DNA of 64,000 nt, taken from positions 1,116,001 through 1,180,000 of the forward strand of contig NZ_CP021435.1 in the NCBI RefSeq assembly GCF_002549795.1, in the 5' to 3' direction. This DNA is from Halomonas beimenensis (lineage in GTDB: Bacteria > Pseudomonadota > Gammaproteobacteria > Pseudomonadales > Halomonadaceae). The notes beneath the pieces are model-generated. The model was not told the DNA's origin, did not search any database, and was given only the letters and a program-made list of their open reading frames with translations. Both the position numbers and the translations under genes were made by a program. Every line of letters starts with the position of its first letter. Position 1 is the stretch's first letter. This document shows positions 9,124-17,021 of the stretch, piece after piece.

Positions 9124-9933
9124 ATGCGCGAACGCATTGGCGACTGGCTGAGCCGCTACCTGACCAAGCCCCTGCCGGGGCTCGCGACCCTCGAGCCGGT
9201 GGAAACCGGGCAACTGGCGGCCTGCCTGCGTCCCGGCGACGTCCTGGTGGTCGAGGGCAATACGCGCATCGGCACGGCGATCAAGTACCTCACCCAGTCC
9301 ACCTGGTCCCATGCCGCCCTCTACGTGGGTGAGGCCTACCAGGAGGCGGGCGGCGGCCCCCGGGGGCTGATCGAGGCCGATGTGCGTGCCGGCGTGCGTC
9401 GGGTCGGCCTCGAGACACTGGCCGGCCTGCACAGCCGTATCTGCCGTCCGGTGGGCCTGTCGGACGAGGAGGTCGAGCGGCTGATCGACTTCGTCGGGGC
9501 GCGACTGGGCCATCGCTACGACCTGAGCAACGTCATCGACCTGGCACGCTACCTGTTGCCGACGCCGCCGGTGCCGTCGCGGTGGCGCCGCCCCCTGCTG
9601 GGCCTCGGCAGCGGGGATCCCACCCGGGCGATCTGCTCCACCCTGATCGCCCAGGCCTTCCAGTCCATCGGCTATCCGATCCTGCCGCGCGTGACCTCGG
9701 CCCAGTCCCTGGACCCGGCCTGTCGGGGCTGCGAGATCCGGGTGCTCTACCCGCGTCACTACAGCCACTTCGTGCCGCGGGATTTCGACGTCTCGCCCTA
9801 TTTCCAGGTCATCAAGCCCACCCTGGATCGCCACTTCGACCATCGCCGGCTGATCTGGGGCGAGCCGCCCGACACGTCCGCCACCCAGGCGTCCAACGGG
9901 GCCATCCCGGGCGACGGGGCCAGCGGCGCCTGA
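9124..9933 (+). CDS. YiiX/YebB-like permuted papain-fold (NlpC/P60-like) hydrolase
   Basis: This is a 269-aa protein with the circularly permuted papain layout of the YiiX/DUF830 group. His63 lies in STWSHAALYVG, an acidic partner Glu84 in LIEADV, and the likely nucleophile Cys171 in AICSTLIAQAF. The CLRPGDVLVVEGNTRIGTAIKYLTQS stretch before the His is characteristic. Related enzymes cleave amide or ester bonds in cell-wall peptides or lipids, but the substrate here is unknown. There is no signal peptide; residues 5-20 are amphipathic (WLSRYLTKPLPGL), which might allow membrane contact. It starts 175 bases from the divergent ugpQ start, so the two may share a promoter region. Confidence 0.75.
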   Translation: MRERIGDWLSRYLTKPLPGLATLEPVETGQLAACLRPGDVLVVEGNTRIGTAIKYLTQSTWSHAALYVGEAYQEAGGGPRGLIEADVRAGVRRVGLETLAGLHSRICRPVGLSDEEVERLIDFVGARLGHRYDLSNVIDLARYLLPTPPVPSRWRRPLLGLGSGDPTRAICSTLIAQAFQSIGYPILPRVTSAQSLDPACRGCEIRVLYPRHYSHFVPRDFDVSPYFQVIKPTLDRHFDHRRLIWGEPPDTSATQASNGAIPGDGASGA

Positions 9934-10001
9934 GTATGCTAGGCTGCGCGGTTTCCGTCCCGCGCGAGAAGGGCCTCAGGCCCGAAGGAGACCAGACCCC
10001 C

Positions 10002-10574
10002 ATGAGAGTCGTGCATATCAAGAACGAGGCACAGCGTGAGGCCTGTCTGGCCCGGCTGTGCGCCGAGGTCTACGGCCACCACGTCGCCCTGGCCCCCCTG
10101 GTGACCTTCGCCGGGGTCCTGGGCGTGCTGTTCGAGCAGGAAGCGGCGCGGCTGCTGGCGCTGGTCGACGAGGAATCGCGGCCCCTGGCCCTGGCCCTGC
10201 TGGCACTTGACGAGGCGGGCGAGGGCATGAACGTCATGCAACTGGCCGATCTCTCCCAGCAGCCCGTGAAGGCGCCCGGACTACGCCTGGTGAGCGAGCT
10301 GGCGCTGCGGGCGCCGCTGCGGGTCGATGCGGCGAGCGCGGAACAGGAGCGACGCTTCCGCGAGGCCGGCATCGATCGCTGGTTCAGCGGCAAGGGCGGG
10401 GTGCGCATCGGCCTGTCGTCCCGCCACCCGGCCACCGGGCTCGGCGACCTCCCCCGCACCCTGACCGTGGACGAGCGCAGCATCGTGCAGTCGTTCAAGC
10501 AGGACCGCGCCCTGTTCGACGACTACAAGCGGCTCTTCGTGGAGGGCCTGAAGGCCTTCCCCGAGACTCTCTGA
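10002..10574 (+). CDS. Conserved hypothetical protein, possibly GNAT-like
   Basis: I do not recognise this 190-aa protein with certainty. It starts at ATG 10002 behind a good AAGGAG ribosome site. The pattern is alternating alpha/beta, and a segment EQERRFREAGIDRWFSGKGG followed by VRIGLSSRHP resembles the end of an acetyltransferase (GNAT) fold. The canonical acetyl-CoA loop (Q/RxxGxG/A) is not obvious, so a degenerate acyltransferase is only a guess. There is no signal peptide or membrane helix. The gene follows the hydrolase gene by 68 bases in the same direction and could be cotranscribed. Confidence 0.55.
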   Translation: MRVVHIKNEAQREACLARLCAEVYGHHVALAPLVTFAGVLGVLFEQEAARLLALVDEESRPLALALLALDEAGEGMNVMQLADLSQQPVKAPGLRLVSELALRAPLRVDAASAEQERRFREAGIDRWFSGKGGVRIGLSSRHPATGLGDLPRTLTVDERSIVQSFKQDRALFDDYKRLFVEGLKAFPETL

Positions 10575-10746
10575 GCCAGGGCCTGTCGCCGTTGGCGAGA
10601 CGAGCGGCGCCGGGGACGGGGCGAAGGGGGGGGGGGACCAGGTCCATGACTCCGATAGTTCTGCCCTCCGAGCCTGGCGGCTTGACCCCGCGCGGGAGGA
10701 GCGCTTGACTGGTCGCTCACCCATTAGCGGCATAAGGAATTCCCCG

Positions 10747-11733
10747 ATGGCCAAGCGCATCCAGTTCGCCCGCACCGGCGGTCCCGAGGTCCTCGAACTC
10801 GTCGACGTCGCCCCCGCCGAGGCGGGGGCCGGCGAGGTGCGGGTCCGCAACCAGGCGGTGGGACTCAACTTCATCGACATCTACTTCCGCACCGGCCTCT
10901 ATCCGGCGCCTGCCCTGCCGTCCGGGCTGGGCACCGAGGGGGCCGGCGTGGTCGACGCCCTGGGGGAGGGCGTCGAGGGGCTGGCCGTGGGCGACCGCGT
11001 GGCCTATGCCCAGGGGCCGCTGGGCGCCTACGCCGAGCTGCACACCCTGCCGGCGGACAAGGTGGTGGCGCTGCCCGACACCCTCGACGTCGAGACCGCC
11101 GCGGCCTCGATGCTCAAGGGACTCACCGTCCAGTACCTGCTGCGCCAGACCTATCCGCTCAAGGGCGGCGAAACCATCCTCTGGCACGCCGCCGCCGGCG
11201 GGGTGGGGTCCATCGCCTGCCAGTGGGCCCGGGCGCTCGGCGTCCGGCTGATCGGTACCGTGAGCTCCCCCGAGAAGGCGGCCCTGGCCGAGCGCAACGG
11301 CGCCTGGGCGACCATCGACTACACGAAGGAAGACGTGGTCGAGCGGGTGCGCGAGCTGACCGGCGGGGCCATGTGCGACGTGGTCTACGACTCGGTGGGC
11401 AAGGACACCTGGGAGACCTCCCTGGACTGCCTGAAGAAGCGCGGCCTGATGGTCAGCTTCGGCAACGCCTCCGGGCCGGTGGAGGGCGTCAACATCGGCA
11501 TCCTCAACCAGAAGGGCTCGCTCTTCGTGACCCGACCGAGCCTCAACGGCTACGCGGACACCCGGGAACGGCTCGAGGCCATGGCCGCCGACCTGTTCGC
11601 CGTGCTGGAGAGCGGCGAGGTGACGGTCGATATCGGCCAGCGCTACCCCCTCGCCGAGGCCGCGAAGGCCCAGGAGGCGCTGGCCTCCCGCCGCACTACC
11701 GGGTCGACGATCCTGATCCCTGACCCGGCGTAG
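10747..11733 (+). CDS. qor: NADPH:quinone oxidoreductase, zeta-crystallin type
   Basis: This is a zinc-free medium-chain dehydrogenase/reductase, 328 aa, the normal QOR length; it reduces quinones with NADPH in the cytoplasm. Visible motifs are the N-terminal VGLNFIDIYFRTGLY of the QOR subfamily, GLGTEGAGVV, and the nucleotide-binding loop AAAGGVGSIACQ. The zinc-binding cysteines of alcohol dehydrogenases are absent. ATG 10747 was chosen because AAGGA lies about ten bases upstream; the frame is open to 10705. A 172-base gap precedes it, so it is likely transcribed on its own. It converges on the RpiR-type regulator across a heptamer repeat array. Confidence 0.9.
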   Translation: MAKRIQFARTGGPEVLELVDVAPAEAGAGEVRVRNQAVGLNFIDIYFRTGLYPAPALPSGLGTEGAGVVDALGEGVEGLAVGDRVAYAQGPLGAYAELHTLPADKVVALPDTLDVETAAASMLKGLTVQYLLRQTYPLKGGETILWHAAAGGVGSIACQWARALGVRLIGTVSSPEKAALAERNGAWATIDYTKEDVVERVRELTGGAMCDVVYDSVGKDTWETSLDCLKKRGLMVSFGNASGPVEGVNIGILNQKGSLFVTRPSLNGYADTRERLEAMAADLFAVLESGEVTVDIGQRYPLAEAAKAQEALASRRTTGSTILIPDPA

Positions 11734-11775
11734 CCGGGTCAGGGAGCTTGAAGCTTGAAGAGCGACGCTCCGCGC

Positions 11776-11789
11776 CTGGAAGCTGGAAG
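11776..11789 (+). repeat. Two inverted CTGGAAG units facing the heptamer array
   Basis: Two tandem CTGGAAG units lie 37 bases upstream of the CTTCCAG array and are its reverse complement, so transcripts of either strand could fold back. Flanking text (GAAGAGCG before; GAAGAACCC and TTGAC after) is also found before the array at 37126-37223, marking a shared composite element. Confidence 0.85.
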
Positions 11790-11826
11790 AACCCCCTTGA
11801 CCCCGCAGCCATCAGGCTCAAGCTGC

Positions 11827-11910
11827 CTTCCAGCTTCCAGCTTCCAGCTTCCAGCTTCCAGCTTCCAGCTTCCAGCTTCCAGCTTCCAGCTTCCAGCTTC
11901 CAGCTTCCAG
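11827..11910 (+). repeat. Heptamer array, 12 perfect copies of CTTCCAG
   Basis: Exactly 84 bases of uninterrupted CTTCCAG units (CTGGAAG on the minus strand). The array ends directly against the TAG stop codon of the minus-strand RpiR gene and fills most of the gap between two convergent genes. No reading frame contains a stop inside the array, so it creates spurious open frames (WKLEAGS-type translations). Confidence 0.97.
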
Positions 11911-12828
11911 CTACTCGTACTCGACGTAGGCCCCCATCTCCCGCATCAGCGACTCGAAGCGGGCCACGTTGCCAACCAGGTCGTCGGGGCCGAAGGCCAC
12001 GCATTCGGCGAGGATCGCCTCGATCAGGGTGATCGCCGAGAGGATCGACGGGAAGAAGTGCGGGGTGGCGTTGGCCACGGTGAAGGTGATCTCCGCCCCC
12101 GGGACCAGCGGGGAGCGCATGGTGTCGGTGATGACGATGGGCGAGACGCCGGCGGCCCGGGCGATCTCCAGCGCGCGCATGGTCTCGGCGCAGTAGGGCT
12201 CGAAGCCGAACAGCACCACCACGTCCCGCTCGCCGAAGGCCGCCAGCTCGGTGAGCAGGCCACCCTCCAGGCCGCGCACCAGCTGGATGTTGGGCATGGC
12301 GATGCGTCCCACGTAGGCGAAGTGGTAGGCGCAGGCGAAGGTATCCCGGAAGCCCACCACCGCCACCTTCTCGGCGGCCAGGATGCGCTGGGCGGCCTGC
12401 CGCACCCGGGCCTGGTTGTCGGCGGTGAACAGCCGGCCGATGTTGTCGAAGGCGGCATCGCCGACGTCCAGGAACACCTGGTCGTCCGTCTGGCTGGCCA
12501 GGGTCCGCAACTGGCTGGCGCGCCCCGAGAGCTCCACCGGCCCGGCCTGGACCGCGGCCTGGAACACCTCCCGGAACTGCTCGTAGCTCTCGAACCCCAG
12601 CCGCTTGGCCAGGCGCATCAGCGTCGAGGGCGTGACCTCGGCGGCGGCGGCCGTCTTGCGGATCGACTGCAGGGCGATCTCCACGGAATGCTCCAGCACG
12701 TAGCCCGCTGCCACCTTGAGCTGGGGGCTGAGGTCCGGGTAGATCTCGGCCAGCTGCTGATTGACCGCATCCAGCCCGGCGGGGGCCTCCATGGGCGCCG
12801 CCTGGTCTCGAAAATCCTGTTCCGGCAC
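11911..12828 (-). CDS. RpiR/MurR-family transcriptional regulator (HTH + SIS)
   Basis: This is a 305-aa repressor/activator. The N-terminal HTH_6 domain covers about residues 15-90 (KTAAAAEVTPSTLMRLAKRL is the helix-turn-helix). The SIS sugar-phosphate-type sensor domain covers about 130-290 (VAVVGFRDTFACAYHFAYVG, then DVVVLFGFEPYCAETM). GTG at 12828 was chosen because GAGGAG precedes it by six bases; an ATG further upstream has no such site. It is transcribed away from the enoyl-CoA hydratase operon, and the 220-base gap between them carries repeated ACGNNTGTGT words, so it very likely controls that operon. The effector is unknown; SIS domains can also bind non-sugar ligands. Confidence 0.85.
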   Translation of the reverse strand: MPEQDFRDQAAPMEAPAGLDAVNQQLAEIYPDLSPQLKVAAGYVLEHSVEIALQSIRKTAAAAEVTPSTLMRLAKRLGFESYEQFREVFQAAVQAGPVELSGRASQLRTLASQTDDQVFLDVGDAAFDNIGRLFTADNQARVRQAAQRILAAEKVAVVGFRDTFACAYHFAYVGRIAMPNIQLVRGLEGGLLTELAAFGERDVVVLFGFEPYCAETMRALEIARAAGVSPIVITDTMRSPLVPGAEITFTVANATPHFFPSILSAITLIEAILAECVAFGPDDLVGNVARFESLMREMGAYVEYE

Positions 12829-12894
12829 GCGCGTCTCCTCAAGGGTTATCGATGATGCGGGCCCATTGTAACCCATGGCGCCCTCGCTAGTGAC

Positions 12895-12904
12895 ACGAAT
12901 GTGT
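12895..12904 (+). promoter_or_regulatory. Candidate operator copy 1 (ACGAATGTGT)
   Basis: First of three direct copies of ACG-W-W/T-TGTGT in the divergent gap between the RpiR-type gene and the crotonase operon. Confidence 0.45.
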
Positions 12905-12924
12905 CTGGATGGTGTAAAACTGGC

Positions 12925-12934
12925 ACGTATGTGT
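12925..12934 (+). promoter_or_regulatory. Candidate operator copy 2 (ACGTATGTGT), touching the -35 box
   Basis: Second copy, 30 bases after the first (about three helical turns). Its last base is the first base of the TTGACC -35 hexamer, a position suited to control of the crotonase promoter. Confidence 0.5.
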
Positions 12935-12963
12935 TGACCTCGGGCGCCGGCCTCCCCTAGGAT
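12934..12963 (+). promoter_or_regulatory. Sigma70-type promoter of the crotonase/acyl-CoA synthetase operon
   Basis: TTGACC at 12934-12939 and TAGGAT at 12958-12963 are spaced by 18 bases. Transcription would begin near 12970, which excludes the ATG at 12962 as the start of the downstream gene and supports the ATG at 13049. Confidence 0.6.
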
Positions 12964-13004
12964 GCGCCACATCACGAACGTTCCCACGTATCGAAGTTTG
13001 CGAA

Positions 13005-13014
13005 ACGTTTGTGT
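13005..13014 (+). promoter_or_regulatory. Candidate operator copy 3 (ACGTTTGTGT)
   Basis: Third copy, 80 bases after the second, in the presumed untranslated leader of the crotonase operon. Confidence 0.4.
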
Positions 13015-13048
13015 CGACCTCGATCCCCCTGTTCCAGCGAGCGACCGC

Positions 13049-13855
13049 ATGAGCCACGCCAGCCAGTCCCCCCGCCACGAGACCCTGATCACCCAGCGCC
13101 ATGGCCCGGTGATGGAGATCCGCTTCAACCGTCCCCACCGCCTCAATGCGGTGGTCGAGGCCCTCTACACCGAACTCCTCCAGGCGCTGGCCGCCGCCGA
13201 GGCGGATCCCGACATCCGGGCGGTGATCCTCACCGGCGAGGGGCGGGCCTTCTGCGTGGGGGCCGACCTGAAGGAGCACGGCGCGGCCCGGCGCACCCTC
13301 TATCAGCGCCGCCAGTACCTGCAGCTGGGCAATGACGTCTGCGAGGCCATCCTGCGGGCGAGGGTGCCGGTGATCGCCGCGGTGAACGGCTACGCCCTGG
13401 GCGCCGGCGCCGAGATGGCGGTGGCCTGCGACTTCCTGCTGATGGCCGAGGAGGCCCAGATCGGTTTCCCCGAGACCGGCATCGGTACCAGCGTGGGGGG
13501 CGGTGTCTCCAAGCTGCTGCCGCAGCTCGTGGGCCTGGCCCAGGCCCGACGCCTGCTCTATACGGGGCAGCGCATCACCGGCGAGGAGGCGGCCCGGATC
13601 GGCCTGGCCGGCGACTGCTGGTCGGGGGAGGCGCTGCTCGACGAGGCGCGTCGGCTGGCCAATGAGCTGGCCCGCCAGGCGCCGGTCTCCCTCGCCATGC
13701 TCAAGCGCCTGGTCAACCAGGGCGCCCATACCGACCTGGATGGCCAGCTGCAGCAGGAGCTGGATGCCGTCTTCACCTGTTCCACCACGGAGGACTGGCA
13801 GGAGGGCGTCGACGCCTTCGCCGAGAAGCGCGAGCCGAACTTCCGCGGCCAGTAG
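13049..13855 (+). CDS. Enoyl-CoA hydratase/isomerase family protein (crotonase) 1
   Basis: This is a 268-aa crotonase-fold enzyme acting on an acyl-CoA. Both catalytic glutamates of hydratases are present with the normal spacing: Glu122 in GAGAEMAVACD and Glu142 in IGFPETGIG. The oxyanion-hole segments GRAFCVGADLKE and NGYALGAG are intact. ATG 13049 was chosen because the predicted -10 box of the operon lies over the earlier ATG at 12962. It heads an operon with an NDP-forming acyl-CoA synthetase and a second crotonase. Together these look like activation of a carboxylic acid followed by hydration and isomerisation or cleavage. The substrate cannot be read from the sequence. Confidence 0.85.
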   Translation: MSHASQSPRHETLITQRHGPVMEIRFNRPHRLNAVVEALYTELLQALAAAEADPDIRAVILTGEGRAFCVGADLKEHGAARRTLYQRRQYLQLGNDVCEAILRARVPVIAAVNGYALGAGAEMAVACDFLLMAEEAQIGFPETGIGTSVGGGVSKLLPQLVGLAQARRLLYTGQRITGEEAARIGLAGDCWSGEALLDEARRLANELARQAPVSLAMLKRLVNQGAHTDLDGQLQQELDAVFTCSTTEDWQEGVDAFAEKREPNFRGQ

Positions 13856-13906
13856 CCCGACCACGCCCACCCTTTCCCCGATTCTTCAGAGGCCCAGGCG
13901 CACGCC

Positions 13907-16093
13907 ATGAACCCCATCGAAGGACACCTCAGTACCCGCAGCCCCCTGCACGATATCCTGGCGCCCACCGGCATCGCCGTGATCGGTGCCTCCGCGGACC
14001 CCACCAAGCGCGGCTACAAGGCCATGGTGGGGCTGATCAAGGACGGCTTCCGGGGCGATGTCTATCCGGTCAACCCCAAGGCGGACATGATTCTCGGCGT
14101 CCGCGCCTGGCCCTCCGTGGCCGAGATTCCCGGTTCTCCCGAACTGGCCCTGATCTGCACCCCGGCGCCCAGCGTACCCGGCCTCATCCGCGAGTGCGGC
14201 CGACGCGGGATCCAGGGCGCGGTGATCCTGGCCAGCGGCTTCGCCGAGGTCGGCGGCGAAGGGGCCGCCCTCGAGCGGCAGATGATGGAAGCCGCCCGGG
14301 CCCATGGCGTGCGCATCATCGGGCCCAACACCTCCGGGGTGTTCAACCTCCATCACCAGCTGAACCTGCTGGCGCTGGACAACGTCAAGCCCGGCGGCGT
14401 GGGCATCGTCTCCCAGTCGGGCAACATGCTGCTGTCGCTGGCGCTGGAAGCCCAGCACAACGGCCATGTGGGCTTCTCCACCTATGTCGGGCCGGGCAAC
14501 CAGAGCGATATCGGCTTCAACGACTACCTGCGCTACCTGGGCGAGGATCGTCATACCCGGGTGGCCACCCTCTACGTGGAGGGCTTCCGCGACGGGCGCA
14601 GGTTCCTCGAGGTGGCGCGGGAGGTGGCCGCCATGAAGCCGGTGGTGGTCTACAAGTCGGGTTCCACCGAGCAGGGGCAGAAGGCGGCCAGCTCCCACAC
14701 CGGGGCGCTGGCCGGCAGCTACGCCATGACCGTCGACCTGCTCAAGCAGTCCGGCGTCAGCGTGGTCCAGCACTCCGACGAGATCCTCCCCGTGGCCGAG
14801 GGCTTGGGGCTGTTGCAGAAGGCCGCGGGCAAGCGGGTCGCGGTGGTGGCCGACGGCGGCGGCCAGGCCACCATCGCCTCCGACCGCCTGGCCGAGGCCG
14901 GGCTGGAGCTCGCCGAGCTGTCCGAGGCCACCCGGGCCCGGCTGCGCGAGGTGCTGCTGCCCCAGGCCTCCACCGTCAATCCGGTGGACGTGGCCGGCTC
15001 CACCGACGCCCACCCCTCGCTGCTCGCCACCTGCATGGAGATCGTCGCCGCCGATCCCGGGGTGGACAGCGTCTTCCTGGTGGGGATGTTCGGCGGCTAC
15101 AGCATCCGCTTCGCCGAGTCGCTGCTGGGCGACGAGATGCGCGGGGCCGAGGCCATGGTCGACCTGGCCCATGCCACCGACAAGCCGCTGGTGATCTACA
15201 GCCTCTATGCGCCGATCCAGCCGCCGGCCCTGCGTCGTCTCCACGAGGCGGGGTTGCCGGTCTATGCCTCCATCGAGCACTCGGTGCGCGTGCTGTCGGC
15301 GCTCGGCGAGCGGGGCCAGTATCTCGCCCAGGCGCGTCCCCAGGCTCGGGAGGTCTCGGTCGATGCCCATCCCGAGCTGGAGGCGACCTTCGCCCGGGCG
15401 AGACGCGAGGGACGCGACCTCTTCGAGTACGAGGCCAAGCGGTTGCTTCGCGAGCACGGCATCGCGGTGCCCGAGGAACGGGTGGTGCGCGAGGCCGGAG
15501 AGCTCGCCGAGGTGGCGGCGACCTTCGGCGACGCGCCCCTGGCCATGAAGGTGGTCTCCCGGGACATCCTGCACAAGTCCGATGCCGGCGGCGTGCGGCT
15601 CGATCTGGTCGGTCGAGCGGCCCTGGAGGAGGCCCGGGAGGCCATCCTCGCCTCCTGTCGGGCGTATGACCCCGACGCCGACATCGAAGGGGTACTGGTC
15701 ACTCCCATGGCGAAGAAGGGCGTCGAGGTCATCGTCGGCGTGATCCGGGACCCCATCTTCGGCCCGGTCCTGATGTTCGGCCTCGGCGGCATCTTCGTCG
15801 AGATCCTCGAGGACGTGGCCTTCCGTGCCATCCCGCTGTCCCGCCAGGACGCCCGGGGCATGGTCGCGCAGATCAAGGCCCGCAGGATCCTCGACGGCGT
15901 GCGCGGCGAGCCGGCGGTGGACCAGGAGGCCCTGGTCGACCTGCTGGTGTCGGTCTCTCGGATCGTCGAGGCCTATCCCGATCTCAAGGAGCTGGACCTC
16001 AACCCGGTGATCGTCAACGCCGACGGCTATGCGGTGGTCGATGCCCGGGTTATCGTCGAGCGCGAACCCCTTCACGAGGAATCTCCCGCATGA
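13907..16093 (+). CDS. Acyl-CoA synthetase (NDP-forming), fused alpha-beta subunits
   Basis: This 728-aa enzyme couples acyl-CoA formation to NTP hydrolysis through a phospho-histidine. The domain order is: CoA-binding Rossmann domain (about 12-140; IAVIGASADPTKRGYKAM), succinyl-CoA-ligase-like domain with the probable phosphohistidine His264 in AASSHTGALAG, a ligase-CoA domain, then an ATP-grasp domain from about 490 (DLFEYEAKRLLREHGI, and KVVSRDILHKSDAGGV). This is the fused acetate-CoA ligase (ADP-forming) layout. It sits 51 bases after crotonase 1 and overlaps crotonase 2 by four bases, so the three are one transcription unit. The acid it activates is not evident; acetate alone would not need two crotonases. 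Confidence 0.87.
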   Translation: MNPIEGHLSTRSPLHDILAPTGIAVIGASADPTKRGYKAMVGLIKDGFRGDVYPVNPKADMILGVRAWPSVAEIPGSPELALICTPAPSVPGLIRECGRRGIQGAVILASGFAEVGGEGAALERQMMEAARAHGVRIIGPNTSGVFNLHHQLNLLALDNVKPGGVGIVSQSGNMLLSLALEAQHNGHVGFSTYVGPGNQSDIGFNDYLRYLGEDRHTRVATLYVEGFRDGRRFLEVAREVAAMKPVVVYKSGSTEQGQKAASSHTGALAGSYAMTVDLLKQSGVSVVQHSDEILPVAEGLGLLQKAAGKRVAVVADGGGQATIASDRLAEAGLELAELSEATRARLREVLLPQASTVNPVDVAGSTDAHPSLLATCMEIVAADPGVDSVFLVGMFGGYSIRFAESLLGDEMRGAEAMVDLAHATDKPLVIYSLYAPIQPPALRRLHEAGLPVYASIEHSVRVLSALGERGQYLAQARPQAREVSVDAHPELEATFARARREGRDLFEYEAKRLLREHGIAVPEERVVREAGELAEVAATFGDAPLAMKVVSRDILHKSDAGGVRLDLVGRAALEEAREAILASCRAYDPDADIEGVLVTPMAKKGVEVIVGVIRDPIFGPVLMFGLGGIFVEILEDVAFRAIPLSRQDARGMVAQIKARRILDGVRGEPAVDQEALVDLLVSVSRIVEAYPDLKELDLNPVIVNADGYAVVDARVIVEREPLHEESPA

Positions 16094-16896
16094 GCGAGAC
16101 CCTGCCGACCCTGACCGACGCCCGCCTCGACCTGGAGGAGGGCGTGGCCACCCTGACCCTGGATCGCCACGACGTGCGCAACGCCCTGACCGGCACCAGG
16201 CTGGTGGACGACATCCTCGCCACCTGCGACTGGGTCAATCGCTGCGAGGCCGTCTCGGTGCTGGTGATCACCGGGGCCGGCTCGGCCTTCTCCGCCGGCG
16301 GCAACGTCAAGGACATGGCCAGCCGGGGCGGCGACTTCGCCGGCGGCGTCGCCGAGGTGGCCGACCGCTACCGGCAGGGCATCCAGCGCATGCCCCTGGC
16401 GCTCCAGGGCGTCGAGGTGCCGGTGATCGCCGCGGTGAACGGCCCGGCCATCGGCTCCGGCTTCGACCTGGCCAACATGGCCGATCTCCGCCTGGCCTCG
16501 CGCAAGGCGAAGTTCGGCGAGACCTTCCTCAACCTGGGCATCATCCCCGGCGACGGCGGGGCCTGGTTCCTGCCGCGCCTGGTGGGCTACCAGCGGGCCT
16601 GCGAGCTGGCCTTCACCGGCCGGGTGGTCGAGGCCGAGGAGGCCCGAGAGCTGGGCATCGTGCTGGAAGTGGTCGAGCCCGAGGCGCTCGCCCAGCGGAC
16701 CGCCGAACTCGCCGCCCGCATCGCCGCCCAACCGCCCAAGGCCACCCGCTTGACCAAGCGGTTGCTGAAGATGGGCAGCCGCATGGAACTGCCGGACTTC
16801 CTCGACCTCTGCGCGGTCTTCCAGGGCATGAGCCACAACGAGCCCGAGCACCTGGAGGCCGTCCAGGCCATGCTGGAGAAGATGGCCAGGAAGTGA
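16090..16896 (+). CDS. Enoyl-CoA hydratase/isomerase family protein (crotonase) 2, PaaG-like active site
   Basis: This is a 268-aa crotonase whose start overlaps the synthetase stop. The hydratase residue pair is not conserved: the first Glu is replaced by Asp126 (GSGFDLANMAD) and the second by Phe146 (GETFLNLG). Instead Asp155 lies in IIPGDGGAWFLPRL, the place where isomerases such as PaaG carry their catalytic Asp. A double-bond isomerase, or another crotonase reaction using a single acid, is therefore more likely than simple hydration. Oxyanion segments GSAFSAGGNVKDM and NGPAIGSG are present. It shares little sequence with crotonase 1 beyond the fold, so the two probably catalyse successive steps. 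Confidence 0.83.
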   Translation: MSETLPTLTDARLDLEEGVATLTLDRHDVRNALTGTRLVDDILATCDWVNRCEAVSVLVITGAGSAFSAGGNVKDMASRGGDFAGGVAEVADRYRQGIQRMPLALQGVEVPVIAAVNGPAIGSGFDLANMADLRLASRKAKFGETFLNLGIIPGDGGAWFLPRLVGYQRACELAFTGRVVEAEEARELGIVLEVVEPEALAQRTAELAARIAAQPPKATRLTKRLLKMGSRMELPDFLDLCAVFQGMSHNEPEHLEAVQAMLEKMARK

Positions 16897-17021
16897 GCGC
16901 CGCCTGAACTCCTGTGCCCCGGTGCCGGGCGGACGCCGGGGCAGACGGATACGGAAGGACTGGATTTTCCGCCGCCCGCCTGTTGTGCTTGAGACATCGT
17001 GCCGGACAGGGAGGGCACCGG

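Noticed and set aside
12962..13048. Earlier ATG (12962) as start of the first crotonase
   Set aside because: It lies inside the predicted -10 box, has no ribosome site, and the extra 29 residues do not resemble a crotonase N-terminus.
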